From the NCBI RefSeq assembly GCF_002929215.1, contig NZ_PJII01000004.1, positions 1 to 64,000 of the forward strand: a stretch of 64,000 nt of DNA, in the 5' to 3' direction. Made by a program: the position numbers and the translations under genes. Under the pieces are notes generated by a model. The model ran no database searches, was not told where the DNA came from, and was given only the letters and a program-made list of their open reading frames with translations. Of this stretch, positions 10,802-18,928 are shown piece by piece. Source of the stretch: Arthrobacter sp. ZGTC412. Its GTDB lineage: Bacteria > Actinomycetota > Actinomycetes > Actinomycetales > Micrococcaceae. The first letter of the stretch is position 1; every line of letters begins with the position of its first letter.

Positions 10802-12469
10802 CTACGAGACCCGCGTGAATGTCCCCAGCCCGGTCCTGTCGTAGAAGTCCAGCGTGACTCTTTGCGGGAAACCGCCGTTCACTCCGGCAAACAATGCACC
10901 CGCCAGGCCGTTGGCGTTCTCGCCGATGGATTCGAAGCTGAACGTGTCGCCGTCGAAGTGTGTGAGCGGGAACGCTGTGGGACTGCCGGTCGGTCCTAGT
11001 CTCATGATCAGTTTTCCGCCTTCCTCGAGGACCACAAGCGGGCCATAGTAGGCGTTGTCGAAAATGCCTGTGTAAGTACTGTTCGCTCTGGCCGGAGCGG
11101 GGTTGGGCGGAACTTTGGTGTAGTCCACCTTGGGCTTCTCGGACTCATCTATCTGCTTGAAGACACCGGCGGTAAATGCCAGCCAATCAACCGTGGGCGA
11201 TCCGTGCTGTGCCGTATCGAGGAAGCCCGCGGCGATGGCCTCCGGGATTCCCTGGGGGCGTCCGTTAGTCAGGGCCACAATGCCCAGCTGTTCGCCGGGA
11301 AGCATCGAGACGGCGGTGGCGGCGCCGAGATTGAATGCGCCGGAGTGTCCCAGCTGGACACGGGCCTGGTCGTCGTAGGAGACGTTCCAGCCCAGCCCGT
11401 AGAAACGGGAGCGGGCAGCCGGGGCCGCCGCCGCCCCGGAGATTGCATGGGGAACGCGGGTTGCTTGGAGGGCGGCGGGATCGATAACGGACTGACCCTC
11501 GTAGCTGCCGTTTCCGAGCTGCAGCCGGAGCCATCGCGCCAGGTCCCGTACCGACGAACTCGCGCCTCCGGCCGGAGCCTCCGGATCGGCGTTGCGGCGG
11601 TATTTGGCTGCCCACTCCTTGTTCCCCAGCGGCACATGAATGATGGCCTTGTTGGTGGCTTTCTCGTAGTCGGAGTGACGGTAACTGCTCGCGGACATCC
11701 CCAGAGGCCGGAACAGGACCTCGTCGGCCAGGTCCTCCCAGGTCATGTTCATCGCGTCGGCTGCTGCCTGGCCAGCCTCCGTGAAGCCGAAATTGCTGTA
11801 GTTGTAGCTGGACCGGAACGTATCAAGGGGCTCCTGGTTGAGATGGCCGAGGATATACTCACGATCGAATCCGAGGTCCTCCAGCAGATCACCCGACCCC
11901 GTTCTCAGCCCGCTGCGGTGCGACAGCAGATCAGCAAAGGTGGCGTTCCGCGTGACGTAGTCATCCTTGAGCGCAAAGTTCTTGTTGTGCCCAATGACGG
12001 CGTCGGTCCAGTTGACTACCTTGCGTCCCACCAGGGCCGCCACCACGGTGGACGTCAGGGGCTTGGACACAGAAGCCACCTGGAACACCGTGTCCGGAGT
12101 AATCTCCTCCGGCTTCCCCACCTCACGGACCCCAAAGCCTTTGGAATACACCACCTCGTCCCGGTACACCACGGCTACCGCCATGCCCGGCAACCCCGTG
12201 CTCTCCATGGCGCCCTGGATCTGTCCGTCCAGCTTGCCCACGGCATTGGTAACTTTGGGCAGGTCCAGCAGTGGTTCGACCTGTCCCGGCGGAGCCGGGA
12301 GCAGTGGCGCCGACGTCACTGACGCTTGCTGTGCAGACCGGACGGTGCAAGAGGACAGCAGCGGCATGGCGGCGACTCCGGCCGCCCCCATCCCGGCCGC
12401 CTTGAGCACCGTACGTCGGTTCGGGAAAACGGAACCATTATTCATCTCGAATCCTTGATCCTTGGGCAT
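10802..12469 (-). CDS. Secreted beta-lactamase-fold serine hydrolase (lipoprotein)
   Basis: This serine hydrolase of the class C beta-lactamase / penicillin-binding-protein family has up to 555 residues. A twin-arginine signal (RRTVLKAAGMG) is followed by a lipobox LLSSC near residues 37-41, so it should be folded before Tat export and anchored as a lipoprotein. The catalytic SxxK is SVSK in FQVASVSKPLTSTVV, and the Tyr motif is YSN in SYNYSNFGF. A C-terminal lipocalin-like beta region (YTGIFDNAYYGPLVV) resembles DUF3471 domains in this family. The start may be nine codons later (near 12445, MNNGSVFPNRR), which would be a more usual signal length. The substrate is unknown: esterase, D-aminopeptidase or beta-lactamase-like. 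Confidence 0.9.
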   Translation of the reverse strand: MPKDQGFEMNNGSVFPNRRTVLKAAGMGAAGVAAMPLLSSCTVRSAQQASVTSAPLLPAPPGQVEPLLDLPKVTNAVGKLDGQIQGAMESTGLPGMAVAVVYRDEVVYSKGFGVREVGKPEEITPDTVFQVASVSKPLTSTVVAALVGRKVVNWTDAVIGHNKNFALKDDYVTRNATFADLLSHRSGLRTGSGDLLEDLGFDREYILGHLNQEPLDTFRSSYNYSNFGFTEAGQAAADAMNMTWEDLADEVLFRPLGMSASSYRHSDYEKATNKAIIHVPLGNKEWAAKYRRNADPEAPAGGASSSVRDLARWLRLQLGNGSYEGQSVIDPAALQATRVPHAISGAAAAPAARSRFYGLGWNVSYDDQARVQLGHSGAFNLGAATAVSMLPGEQLGIVALTNGRPQGIPEAIAAGFLDTAQHGSPTVDWLAFTAGVFKQIDESEKPKVDYTKVPPNPAPARANSTYTGIFDNAYYGPLVVLEEGGKLIMRLGPTGSPTAFPLTHFDGDTFSFESIGENANGLAGALFAGVNGGFPQRVTLDFYDRTGLGTFTRVS

Positions 12470-12606
12470 GAGTGCTTTCCGCAGGCCCAGCCTTCCCGAC
12501 AGCCTTAATGGTGAACCCCGCGCTGCAACCAGACAATGGCTGCTGCGGAAGTTGGGCGGGCTTAAGCTATTACCAGCACGTCCTTCCAGCCTCCGGGAAG
12601 TTCAAC

Positions 12607-12930
12607 ATGGACACTGAAACCGCCGATGTGACCGGTCATGATGTCACCACCATCGTCTGCGTGTGCGGCAACACCGTCAGCCAGGACGGGTTGATCCAGG
12701 CCAACTCACAGGGCGTACCCGTTTACGCCGGAGGAGATACCCCGGCCCCAGCGGAACTCGCCGCCTGGCCCGCCGACGAGGACCTCTACACTCTGTGCCC
12801 TAAGTGCGGCCGGGTGTACCGCGACTCCGTGATTGAAGAGACAGGAACCGCGCCCGTTGCTTTCCGGGTCGACGCCGCCGCCAGCCCGATCGCAGAGGCC
12901 ATCCGGGTCCACTGGAACCTCAGCACCTAG
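12607..12930 (+). CDS. Hypothetical protein with paired cysteine motifs
   Basis: This 107-residue protein begins MDTETADVTGHDVTTI. It holds two cysteine pairs, CVCG near residue 17 and CPKCG near residue 63, as in a zinc-ribbon-like fold. The frame is open to 12472, but the ATG at 12607 is the natural start. There is no membrane segment. It sits 30 bases ahead of the GNAT gene on the same strand and is probably transcribed with it. Function is unknown. Confidence 0.7.
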   Translation: MDTETADVTGHDVTTIVCVCGNTVSQDGLIQANSQGVPVYAGGDTPAPAELAAWPADEDLYTLCPKCGRVYRDSVIEETGTAPVAFRVDAAASPIAEAIRVHWNLST

Positions 12931-12960
12931 GCGCGGCCGTCAACCCGGTAAATTTAGACG

Positions 12961-13434
12961 ATGATTTCCATTGACCGGGACGACCCCGCACGCGGGGATG
13001 TCCACAAGCTCCTGAGCGAGCACCTGGCAGACATGTTCGCCACCTCGCCGGCCGAAAGCGTTCACGCCCTGGACCACTCCGCGCTGTCCGCCCCGTCCAT
13101 CGCGTTCTGGACTGCCCGTGAGGACGGCGAACTGCTGGGCTGCGGCGCACTGAAGCTGCTGCACTCCCCTTCCGGGTATCCCATCCACGGCGAGATCAAG
13201 TCCATGCGCACCACGACGAGCGCGAGGGGACGGGGCGTGGCCACCCTGATGCTCGGGCATATCGTTGAGGACGCCCGGGTTCGGGACCTCGAGCGGATCT
13301 ATCTTGAGACCGGCACCGAGGAGTACTTTGCTCCCGCGCGGCGCCTGTACGCCCGAAACGGCTTCACCGAATGCCCGCCCTTTGCCGACTACACCCTGGA
13401 CCCCAACAGCGTGTTTATGGAACTCCGCCTGTAG
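12961..13434 (+). CDS. GNAT family N-acetyltransferase
   Basis: This 157-residue acetyltransferase has the acetyl-CoA motif in TTTSARGRGVATLMLGHIVEDA (R-x-x-G-x-A type) and a closing block RRLYARNGFTECPPF typical of motif B. It resembles small GNAT enzymes of the YsnE/putative acetyltransferase group. The acceptor is unknown. It is followed by a strong hairpin (13451-13490), so the two-gene unit with the upstream cysteine protein likely ends here. Confidence 0.9.
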   Translation: MISIDRDDPARGDVHKLLSEHLADMFATSPAESVHALDHSALSAPSIAFWTAREDGELLGCGALKLLHSPSGYPIHGEIKSMRTTTSARGRGVATLMLGHIVEDARVRDLERIYLETGTEEYFAPARRLYARNGFTECPPFADYTLDPNSVFMELRL

Positions 13435-13450
13435 CGTGCCCGAAGAGGGG

Positions 13451-13490
13451 AAGCGGACGACGGCGGGTGGCCGCCCGCCGTCGTCCGCTT
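13451..13490 (+). terminator. GC-rich hairpin after the GNAT gene
   Basis: A 17-base stem (AAGCGGACGACGGCGGG and its complement) with a six-base loop begins 17 bases past the GNAT stop and lies ahead of the convergent SRPBCC stop at 13521. It belongs to the GACGGCGGG family and can serve both genes. Confidence 0.75.
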
Positions 13491-13520
13491 CAGGAAGTCT
13501 GGACTCGGCAGCGCCCGCCT

Positions 13521-13994
13521 CTAGAACTGCCCGGTGGGGCCGCTGTCCTTGACGTCGCCACGCCAGGCGCCGGTTTCGGTACCGCGCGATTCAATGAACT
13601 CCTTGAACTTAAGCATGTCGGCCTTGACCTGCATCTCGTCGATCTTCAGTGCCGCGCCTGCCTTTTCAGTCAGGGTTTCCGGCGCCCACTCGAAATGGAC
13701 CTTGACCTTCGTGTGGTTGGCATCCAGCGGCGTAAACCTGATGATGCCGGCATGGGACTTGCCGTCGGTGCTCCGCCAGGCGATCCGGTCGTCCGGTTCC
13801 TGGTCAACGATCTCCGTATCGAATTCCCGTTGAACACCGCCCACTTTGGTAACCCAGTGGTTCGTGGTGTCGGTCAGCTGGGTTACGGATTCCACACCGG
13901 ACATGAACTGCGGAAAAGATTCGAACTGGGTCCACTGGTTGTACGCGGTCCGCACGGGAACGGCGACATCAACGGTCTCTTCAACGTGTTCCAT
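13521..13994 (-). CDS. SRPBCC family protein (polyketide cyclase-like)
   Basis: This 157-residue START/SRPBCC-fold protein opens MEHVEETVDVAVPVRTAYNQWTQF, the usual first strand and helix, and contains the block WVTKVGGVQREFDTEIVDQEPDDRIAW. The family binds hydrophobic ligands in a helix-grip pocket; the ligand is unknown. It is commonly called a cyclase/dehydrase-type protein in actinobacteria. It is convergent with the GNAT gene. The 214 bases between its start and the next gene hold no evident feature. Confidence 0.85.
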   Translation of the reverse strand: MEHVEETVDVAVPVRTAYNQWTQFESFPQFMSGVESVTQLTDTTNHWVTKVGGVQREFDTEIVDQEPDDRIAWRSTDGKSHAGIIRFTPLDANHTKVKVHFEWAPETLTEKAGAALKIDEMQVKADMLKFKEFIESRGTETGAWRGDVKDSGPTGQF

Positions 13995-14208
13995 TGCTTC
14001 CTCCTGTCATGACGGACGGCCGCAACGACGGACCGGCAGTACTTGCCGTCCTGCCAGTCAGGCAGCCGCCACCTCTGCACGATAAGTCCGGCGGCTACCT
14101 GTGTCCAGACCTTCGGAATTCCCCGGGCGCGCGTCCACCTTGAGACCGGAACGAGGACTACTTCACTCCCTAGCAGTGACGATGACCAGTGGCGAGATAT
14201 GGATTGAC

Positions 14209-15105
14209 TCACCCCTCTGAGGCTGGCTCCTGGTGCATTGATATGCCGGGTTCGCGTGGCGCCCCGTTCTCCCTCGCCTTCGACAACGTGAATATCCCGT
14301 AGCGCATCGCACCGGTGCGGTAGGCCAGGATCAGGCGGGGAATGCTCAGAACGAAGATGCGATTGCGTGCGCCAAGGGCGAGGCGGCGGGTCTCCCTGTC
14401 GACGAGCAAGGCCTTTACAAGTCGGCGGGCGCAGAGAGTCCATGTGCGGGCTACACGGCGGCTGACATCCTCATAACCAACGATCTCAAAACCCGCTGCC
14501 AATGCCATCGCCTCATACTCCTCGCGCGTGCCCATCGAGGGCAGGCGCCCTTCGCGGCAGATCGGCTCGAGCAGGTGGCGAGCCTTCCAACCGCCGGCAT
14601 CAGTCTCGGCGAGCCACGCGCAGACGACGAAGCGGCCGCCGGGCGACAGCACGCGATGCGCCTCGGCGAAGAACCTGGGCTTGTCCACCATGTGCTCGCT
14701 CGACTCGATGGCCCATGCGGCATTGGCCGAGGAATCGGGCAGCCCGTTGACGAGCCAGTCGCGGAGATGGATGTCCACGTCGGGTACGGGATGCGCGGCG
14801 GCGTAGTCGGCCTGCTCAGCGGAAATCGTGAAGCCGGTAACACGGACCTTGCGTGTCGCCGCGAGCTGCCTTGCGGTGGAGCCATAGCCGCAGCCGATGT
14901 CGATGCACACCTCGCCGGGCATAAATCGCAACCGGTCGCCGACCAAGTCGACCAGCGCCTCAACGGCCTCGGCGGGCGTCTCGCGACCCGTCGCCCATAG
15001 GCCGTGATGGACATGATCGCCCCACACTCGACGATAAATGGGATCGAGCTCGTCGTAATGATCCGCAACCGCCACGGCGTTCTGGGAAATATCGGGGACG
15101 ATCAC
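14209..15105 (-). CDS. SAM-dependent class I methyltransferase
   Basis: This 298-residue protein has a Rossmann methyltransferase core. SAM-binding motif I is CIDIGCGYGSTARQLA near residues 67-82, with later blocks WAIESSEHMVDKPRFFAEAHRVLSPGG. The arrangement resembles gamma-tocopherol/sterol/cyclopropane-type methyltransferases with a C-terminal extension. The substrate is unknown. It is transcribed away from the lipoprotein gene, with a hairpin of the GACGGCGGG family in the 176-base region between the two starts. It has no signal peptide and should be cytosolic. Confidence 0.88.
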   Translation of the reverse strand: MIVPDISQNAVAVADHYDELDPIYRRVWGDHVHHGLWATGRETPAEAVEALVDLVGDRLRFMPGEVCIDIGCGYGSTARQLAATRKVRVTGFTISAEQADYAAAHPVPDVDIHLRDWLVNGLPDSSANAAWAIESSEHMVDKPRFFAEAHRVLSPGGRFVVCAWLAETDAGGWKARHLLEPICREGRLPSMGTREEYEAMALAAGFEIVGYEDVSRRVARTWTLCARRLVKALLVDRETRRLALGARNRIFVLSIPRLILAYRTGAMRYGIFTLSKARENGAPREPGISMHQEPASEG

Positions 15106-15151
15106 GCCATCACGTTACAACGCCGATCCATGCCATCGGAAGGGTAGGGAA

Positions 15152-15183
15152 CGGACGACGGCGGAACCTCCCGCCGTCGTCCG
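15152..15183. repeat. GACGGCGGG hairpin between divergent genes
   Basis: A 13-base stem (CGGACGACGGCGG and its complement) with a six-base loop. Unlike the other copies it lies between two divergent starts (15105 minus, 15282 plus), where no gene end exists. It therefore cannot be a simple terminator of a visible gene. Confidence 0.7.
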
Positions 15184-15281
15184 CTTTGCGTTATGCGGCG
15201 CGCCGGCCAGCTGGCTCGGAGCCTGACGTCATACAACGGACGGCCTCCGGATTCGGACAAGCAACGCCCTACCCTTGATAA

Positions 15282-15839
15282 GTGACTTTGACTAAGATCC
15301 GCACCGCCGCCGCGAGCTCACTCGCCGCCGCAGGTCTCCTGTTTACTCTCGCCGCCTGTTCCGCGCCGGGCGCCACCCAGCCCACTACGTCCGCACCGGC
15401 TTCGACAGCAGCGGCTTCAGCCAGCGTCGACACGGGGCCCTGCGCCGGCGTGAAGGTCATCGTTGATTCCGGCTCCCTGGAGCAGGCCGCTGCGGACAAG
15501 TCCGTCTGCGTGCCCGTGGACGCTGCGACTCCCGCTTCGAAGGTGCTCGAAGAGGCCGACGTGAAGACCGTGGGCACCACCCAGTACCCCACTGAACTGG
15601 TGTGCCGGGTGAACGGTGTTCCCGCCGCGGACTTCGACATCACCCACAAGGGGGGCACCTACAAGGAAGAATGCAAGGGCATGCCCGCTGCCTTTGCCTA
15701 CTGGTCCCTCTGGGTTAAGCCGGCGTCCGGTGCCTGGGCATACGCGCAGGAAGGCCTCGCTACCCTGAAGGTGAGCCCGGGACAGAGCCTGGAACTGCTC
15801 TACACGGTCGACGGCGAACCGGCTGCACCCGCAGCATGA
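15282..15839 (+). CDS. Lipoprotein with DUF4430/transcobalamin-like domain, coupled to ECF transporter
   Basis: This 185-residue secreted lipoprotein has a signal peptide ending in LFTLAAC (lipobox Cys near residue 27). The mature part, with blocks GVKVIVDSGSLEQAA, VNGVPAADFD, YWSLWVKPASGAWAYAQEGLATLKVSPGQSLELLY, resembles the DUF4430 domain, which is related to the C-terminal domain of transcobalamin. Its TGA overlaps the ATG of the next gene as ATGA, so the two are translationally coupled. It is therefore a candidate surface ligand-binding partner for the ECF transporter. The cobalamin link is an inference from domain similarity. DUF4430 assignment is by pattern only. Confidence 0.75.
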   Translation: MTLTKIRTAAASSLAAAGLLFTLAACSAPGATQPTTSAPASTAAASASVDTGPCAGVKVIVDSGSLEQAAADKSVCVPVDAATPASKVLEEADVKTVGTTQYPTELVCRVNGVPAADFDITHKGGTYKEECKGMPAAFAYWSLWVKPASGAWAYAQEGLATLKVSPGQSLELLYTVDGEPAAPAA

Positions 15840-18700
15840 CCTTTCGACCCGCGCCGTTACGCGCAGCGGCGGCTCTCGCCGTTGTATTCATCGCGGCGCG
15901 GGTCATCTACCGCATCCTTTTCAACGGGGCGGGCCTTGGTGGGCCGGTCCTGCTCGACCTGCCGGCCATGCGGCTGCCGGCACCGTACGCCCATGTGGTC
16001 TTCCTTGGCCCGGTCACGGGGCACGGCCTGTGGGAGGCGGTCCTGTCCGCCCTGCCGATCGCCGCGATGTTCCTCGCTTTCGGCCTGCTCAATGCCTGGG
16101 TGGACGTGGCCCGCGGCTTCGTTCACCTGGCACGCCGCGGCCCCATGCAGGGCGTAGCCCGCATGCTTGTGGTGGCGTGGGCGGCGCTCCCAGCGCTTTC
16201 CGACGCCGTGACCTCCGTACGCCTGGCATTCCGTTTGAGGGGCGAAAAGTTTGGACCCCGCGCCCTGGTGCCCGTGCTCGAGCGCACCCTCGAGCACGCG
16301 GCCCGTGTGGCCGCGGCCCTGGAGTTGCGCGGCTTCGGGAGCCGGGCAGGACACCAAGCAAGGAACGACGACGGCGGCCCGCTTCTCATCCGGGACGCAC
16401 AGTTCCGCGTTGGCGACGCGAGGGTGATCGTCTCAGACTTCACCCCGTCCAGCGGGTCAATAGCTGTCATTACCGGCCCGACGGGCTCCGGGAAGTCCAC
16501 CATCCTGCGGGCCATTGCCGGCCTCCTCTCCCACGTCGACGGTGGAGAAATTTCGGGCACAGTGCGCGTTGCCGGAGCGGACCGTGCCACCACGCCGCCC
16601 CGCGATACCGCCCGCTACATCGGGGTCGTCCTGCAAAATCCCCGTGCAGCCTTCGCCAGCACCCGGGTGCGGGACGAGATCTCCCTCGCGCTCGAGCTGC
16701 GCAGTGTGGCTTCCGGGACCGCCAAGGCCCGAGTGCTGGAGGTCGCCGAGCGTATCGGAGTGTTGGCGCTGCTGGACCGAAACGTCAGTACACTCTCGGC
16801 GGGTGAGGCGACGCTCGTCGCGATCGCCGCCGCGGTGGTGGATCATCCCGCCCTACTCCTGGTGGATGAGCCGCTGGCTGACCTCGACACCGCAGCACGC
16901 GCACGCGTCATCGCGGTACTGAACGCCCTCGCCGTCGACGGTGTCTGCGTCATCGTGGCCGAACACCGGGCGGAGGCGCTCATACCGGTTGCCGACTCGT
17001 GGTGGACCATCGACGACGGCGACCTGGTGCCGGGTGCCGCACCGTTGCCTTCCATCCTTGCTGAGGCCCGCGCAACGCCCGTTCCGGACACCGAGCAGGC
17101 GCCCGTGCTGACGGCGACAAACCTCGCGGTGCACCGCAAGGGCAAGCCACTCGTGCGCGAAGCGTCCCTGACCCTGCGGCGCGGTGAAGTGGTGGCCCTG
17201 GTGGGTCCGAACGGGGCCGGAAAGTCGTCCCTGCTGGTGGCGCTCGCACTGGGTGACGGCATTGGTGAAGGAGCGGGCCGTGTAAAGATGTACGACGGCG
17301 GTCGGGTCGCCCTCGTGCCGGACGCCTCGGACGACCTGTTCACCAGGGATACCGTTGCAGCAGAGCTCCGTGCGGCGGAGCGGCGCCAGGCTCGCCGAAA
17401 GAACGGTGGCCAGCCTGCGCCTGGCACTGCAGCTTCGCACCTCGCCCGTCTCCGTGGTGACGTTCGGATTCCCATCGGACACGAGCATCCCCGGGACCTC
17501 TCCGCCGGGGAACGCAGGATCCTTGCCATCGCGCTGCAGACCATGGATGCCCCGCAGGTTCTCCTGATCGATGAGCCCACCCGCGGCCTCGATCCTGAGG
17601 CGCGCTTAGCAGTCGCGGCAGCACTGCGGGCGGCAGCGGACGCCGGCGCGGCGGTCCTCATCGCCACCCACGACCTCGACTTTGCCCGTGGCCTCGGTGC
17701 CCGGATCCTTCCGATGCGTGACGGCGTCGCGCCCTCATTCGAGACAGAAGCCACCCCGGCTGCAGCGGCCGCTACCGTCCCAACAGCACAACCTCCCGGA
17801 GCGCCACGCAGCACCGCACAAGGGGTCACCGAACCCACAGACTCCCAGGGCGCGGCAAGAAAGTCCCGCCTCCGGATGCCGCGGGGAGTCGAGCTCGCCG
17901 TCCTCGCAGCCGCCAACCTGGTAGCCCTCGCCGCGTTCTGCTGGCCGCTGCTCGCCACGGCCCTCCCGCAGGACGCCGCCGCTGCCCTCCCCTACGCGGC
18001 GCTGGCCATTGCGCCGCTCGCCGCCGTCGCCATTTTCGTGTCCCTCGACGGCTCGGTCCGCTCGGCACACACGGTGGCGCTGCTCGGCGTCCTTGCAGCG
18101 GTAGGTACCGCCGTGCGGGTGGCGAGTACCGGCGTCGGCGGCGTTGAAGCGGTCTTTATTCTGCTGATCCTGGCCGGCCGGGCGTTCGGTGCCCGTTTCG
18201 GGATGCTCCTCGGTGCGGCCACCATCGCGCTTTCGAGCGCTTTGTGGGGTGGCATCGGGCCGTGGACGCCGTTCCAGGTCTTCGCCTGTGCGTGGGTGGG
18301 CGCGGGGGCCGGCCTGCTCCCCCGGCAGGTGCGGGGCAAAGCCGAACTGTGGATGCTGTGCGGCTACGGCGTAGTGGCGTCCTACGCGTTCGGCCTGCTG
18401 ACCAACCTGTGGTTCTGGCCCTTCGCGGTGGGCTCCGGCACCGGCATCTCGTACGTGCCCGGCGCGCCGCTGACCACCAACCTGAGCAGCTTCCTGCTGT
18501 ATTCGCTGGTGACGTCGACGGCGGGCTGGGACACCCTGCGTGCCGTCACCACGATCATTGGAATCGCCGTGGTGGGACGGGCCATTCTCGCAGCACTTAG
18601 GCGCGTGAAGCCGGTCTCCAGCGCCGGCGGACGCGTGAGCTGGCACGCCGCAAAGGCTCACTCCTCACAGGCCAAGGACCGGCTGCAACTCGAAGTCTGA
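15836..18700 (+). CDS. Four-part ECF transporter fusion (EcfT-EcfA-EcfA'-EcfS)
   Basis: This 954-residue protein combines a whole energy-coupling-factor vitamin importer in one chain. Residues 1-170 are a short EcfT-like membrane part ending in two Arg-Gly coupling motifs (AFRLRG near 131, ALELRG near 161). ATPase 1 has Walker A GPTGSGKST (214-222), signature LSAGE and Walker B LLLVDEP. ATPase 2 has Walker A GPNGAGKSS near 458, signature LSAGERR and Walker B VLLIDEPTRGLD. The last 270 or so residues form a six-helix S component that binds substrate. Most ECF systems use separate proteins. Substrate is unknown; the coupled DUF4430-type lipoprotein suggests cobalamin. A diverged copy of its 3' end lies at 22714-22863. 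Confidence 0.9.
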   Translation: MTFRPAPLRAAAALAVVFIAARVIYRILFNGAGLGGPVLLDLPAMRLPAPYAHVVFLGPVTGHGLWEAVLSALPIAAMFLAFGLLNAWVDVARGFVHLARRGPMQGVARMLVVAWAALPALSDAVTSVRLAFRLRGEKFGPRALVPVLERTLEHAARVAAALELRGFGSRAGHQARNDDGGPLLIRDAQFRVGDARVIVSDFTPSSGSIAVITGPTGSGKSTILRAIAGLLSHVDGGEISGTVRVAGADRATTPPRDTARYIGVVLQNPRAAFASTRVRDEISLALELRSVASGTAKARVLEVAERIGVLALLDRNVSTLSAGEATLVAIAAAVVDHPALLLVDEPLADLDTAARARVIAVLNALAVDGVCVIVAEHRAEALIPVADSWWTIDDGDLVPGAAPLPSILAEARATPVPDTEQAPVLTATNLAVHRKGKPLVREASLTLRRGEVVALVGPNGAGKSSLLVALALGDGIGEGAGRVKMYDGGRVALVPDASDDLFTRDTVAAELRAAERRQARRKNGGQPAPGTAASHLARLRGDVRIPIGHEHPRDLSAGERRILAIALQTMDAPQVLLIDEPTRGLDPEARLAVAAALRAAADAGAAVLIATHDLDFARGLGARILPMRDGVAPSFETEATPAAAAATVPTAQPPGAPRSTAQGVTEPTDSQGAARKSRLRMPRGVELAVLAAANLVALAAFCWPLLATALPQDAAAALPYAALAIAPLAAVAIFVSLDGSVRSAHTVALLGVLAAVGTAVRVASTGVGGVEAVFILLILAGRAFGARFGMLLGAATIALSSALWGGIGPWTPFQVFACAWVGAGAGLLPRQVRGKAELWMLCGYGVVASYAFGLLTNLWFWPFAVGSGTGISYVPGAPLTTNLSSFLLYSLVTSTAGWDTLRAVTTIIGIAVVGRAILAALRRVKPVSSAGGRVSWHAAKAHSSQAKDRLQLEV

Positions 18701-18928
18701 GGACACCCCACACGCAAGCCGCACACCGTTGCCGCGGTCCGCGTGGTTCATAGCTCGATCTGGTCAAAGGGGTTCGCGTTGGGGGACAAAAATTAGGGGG
18801 CGGAATAGGGGGCAGTTCACGGCGACATCGTTGCTCTGCAGGCATAGTCTGGGCCGACGTTTCCGATTTTCTTGCCTTTCGCGAGGCCCCTTATCCGGCC
18901 CGTCAAGGGCGCCAACCGGAGTACCCAA

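Noticed and set aside
15106-15281. Possible cobalamin riboswitch ahead of the ECF operon
   Set aside because: The region is too short and holds mainly a GACGGCGGG hairpin; no B12-box was seen.
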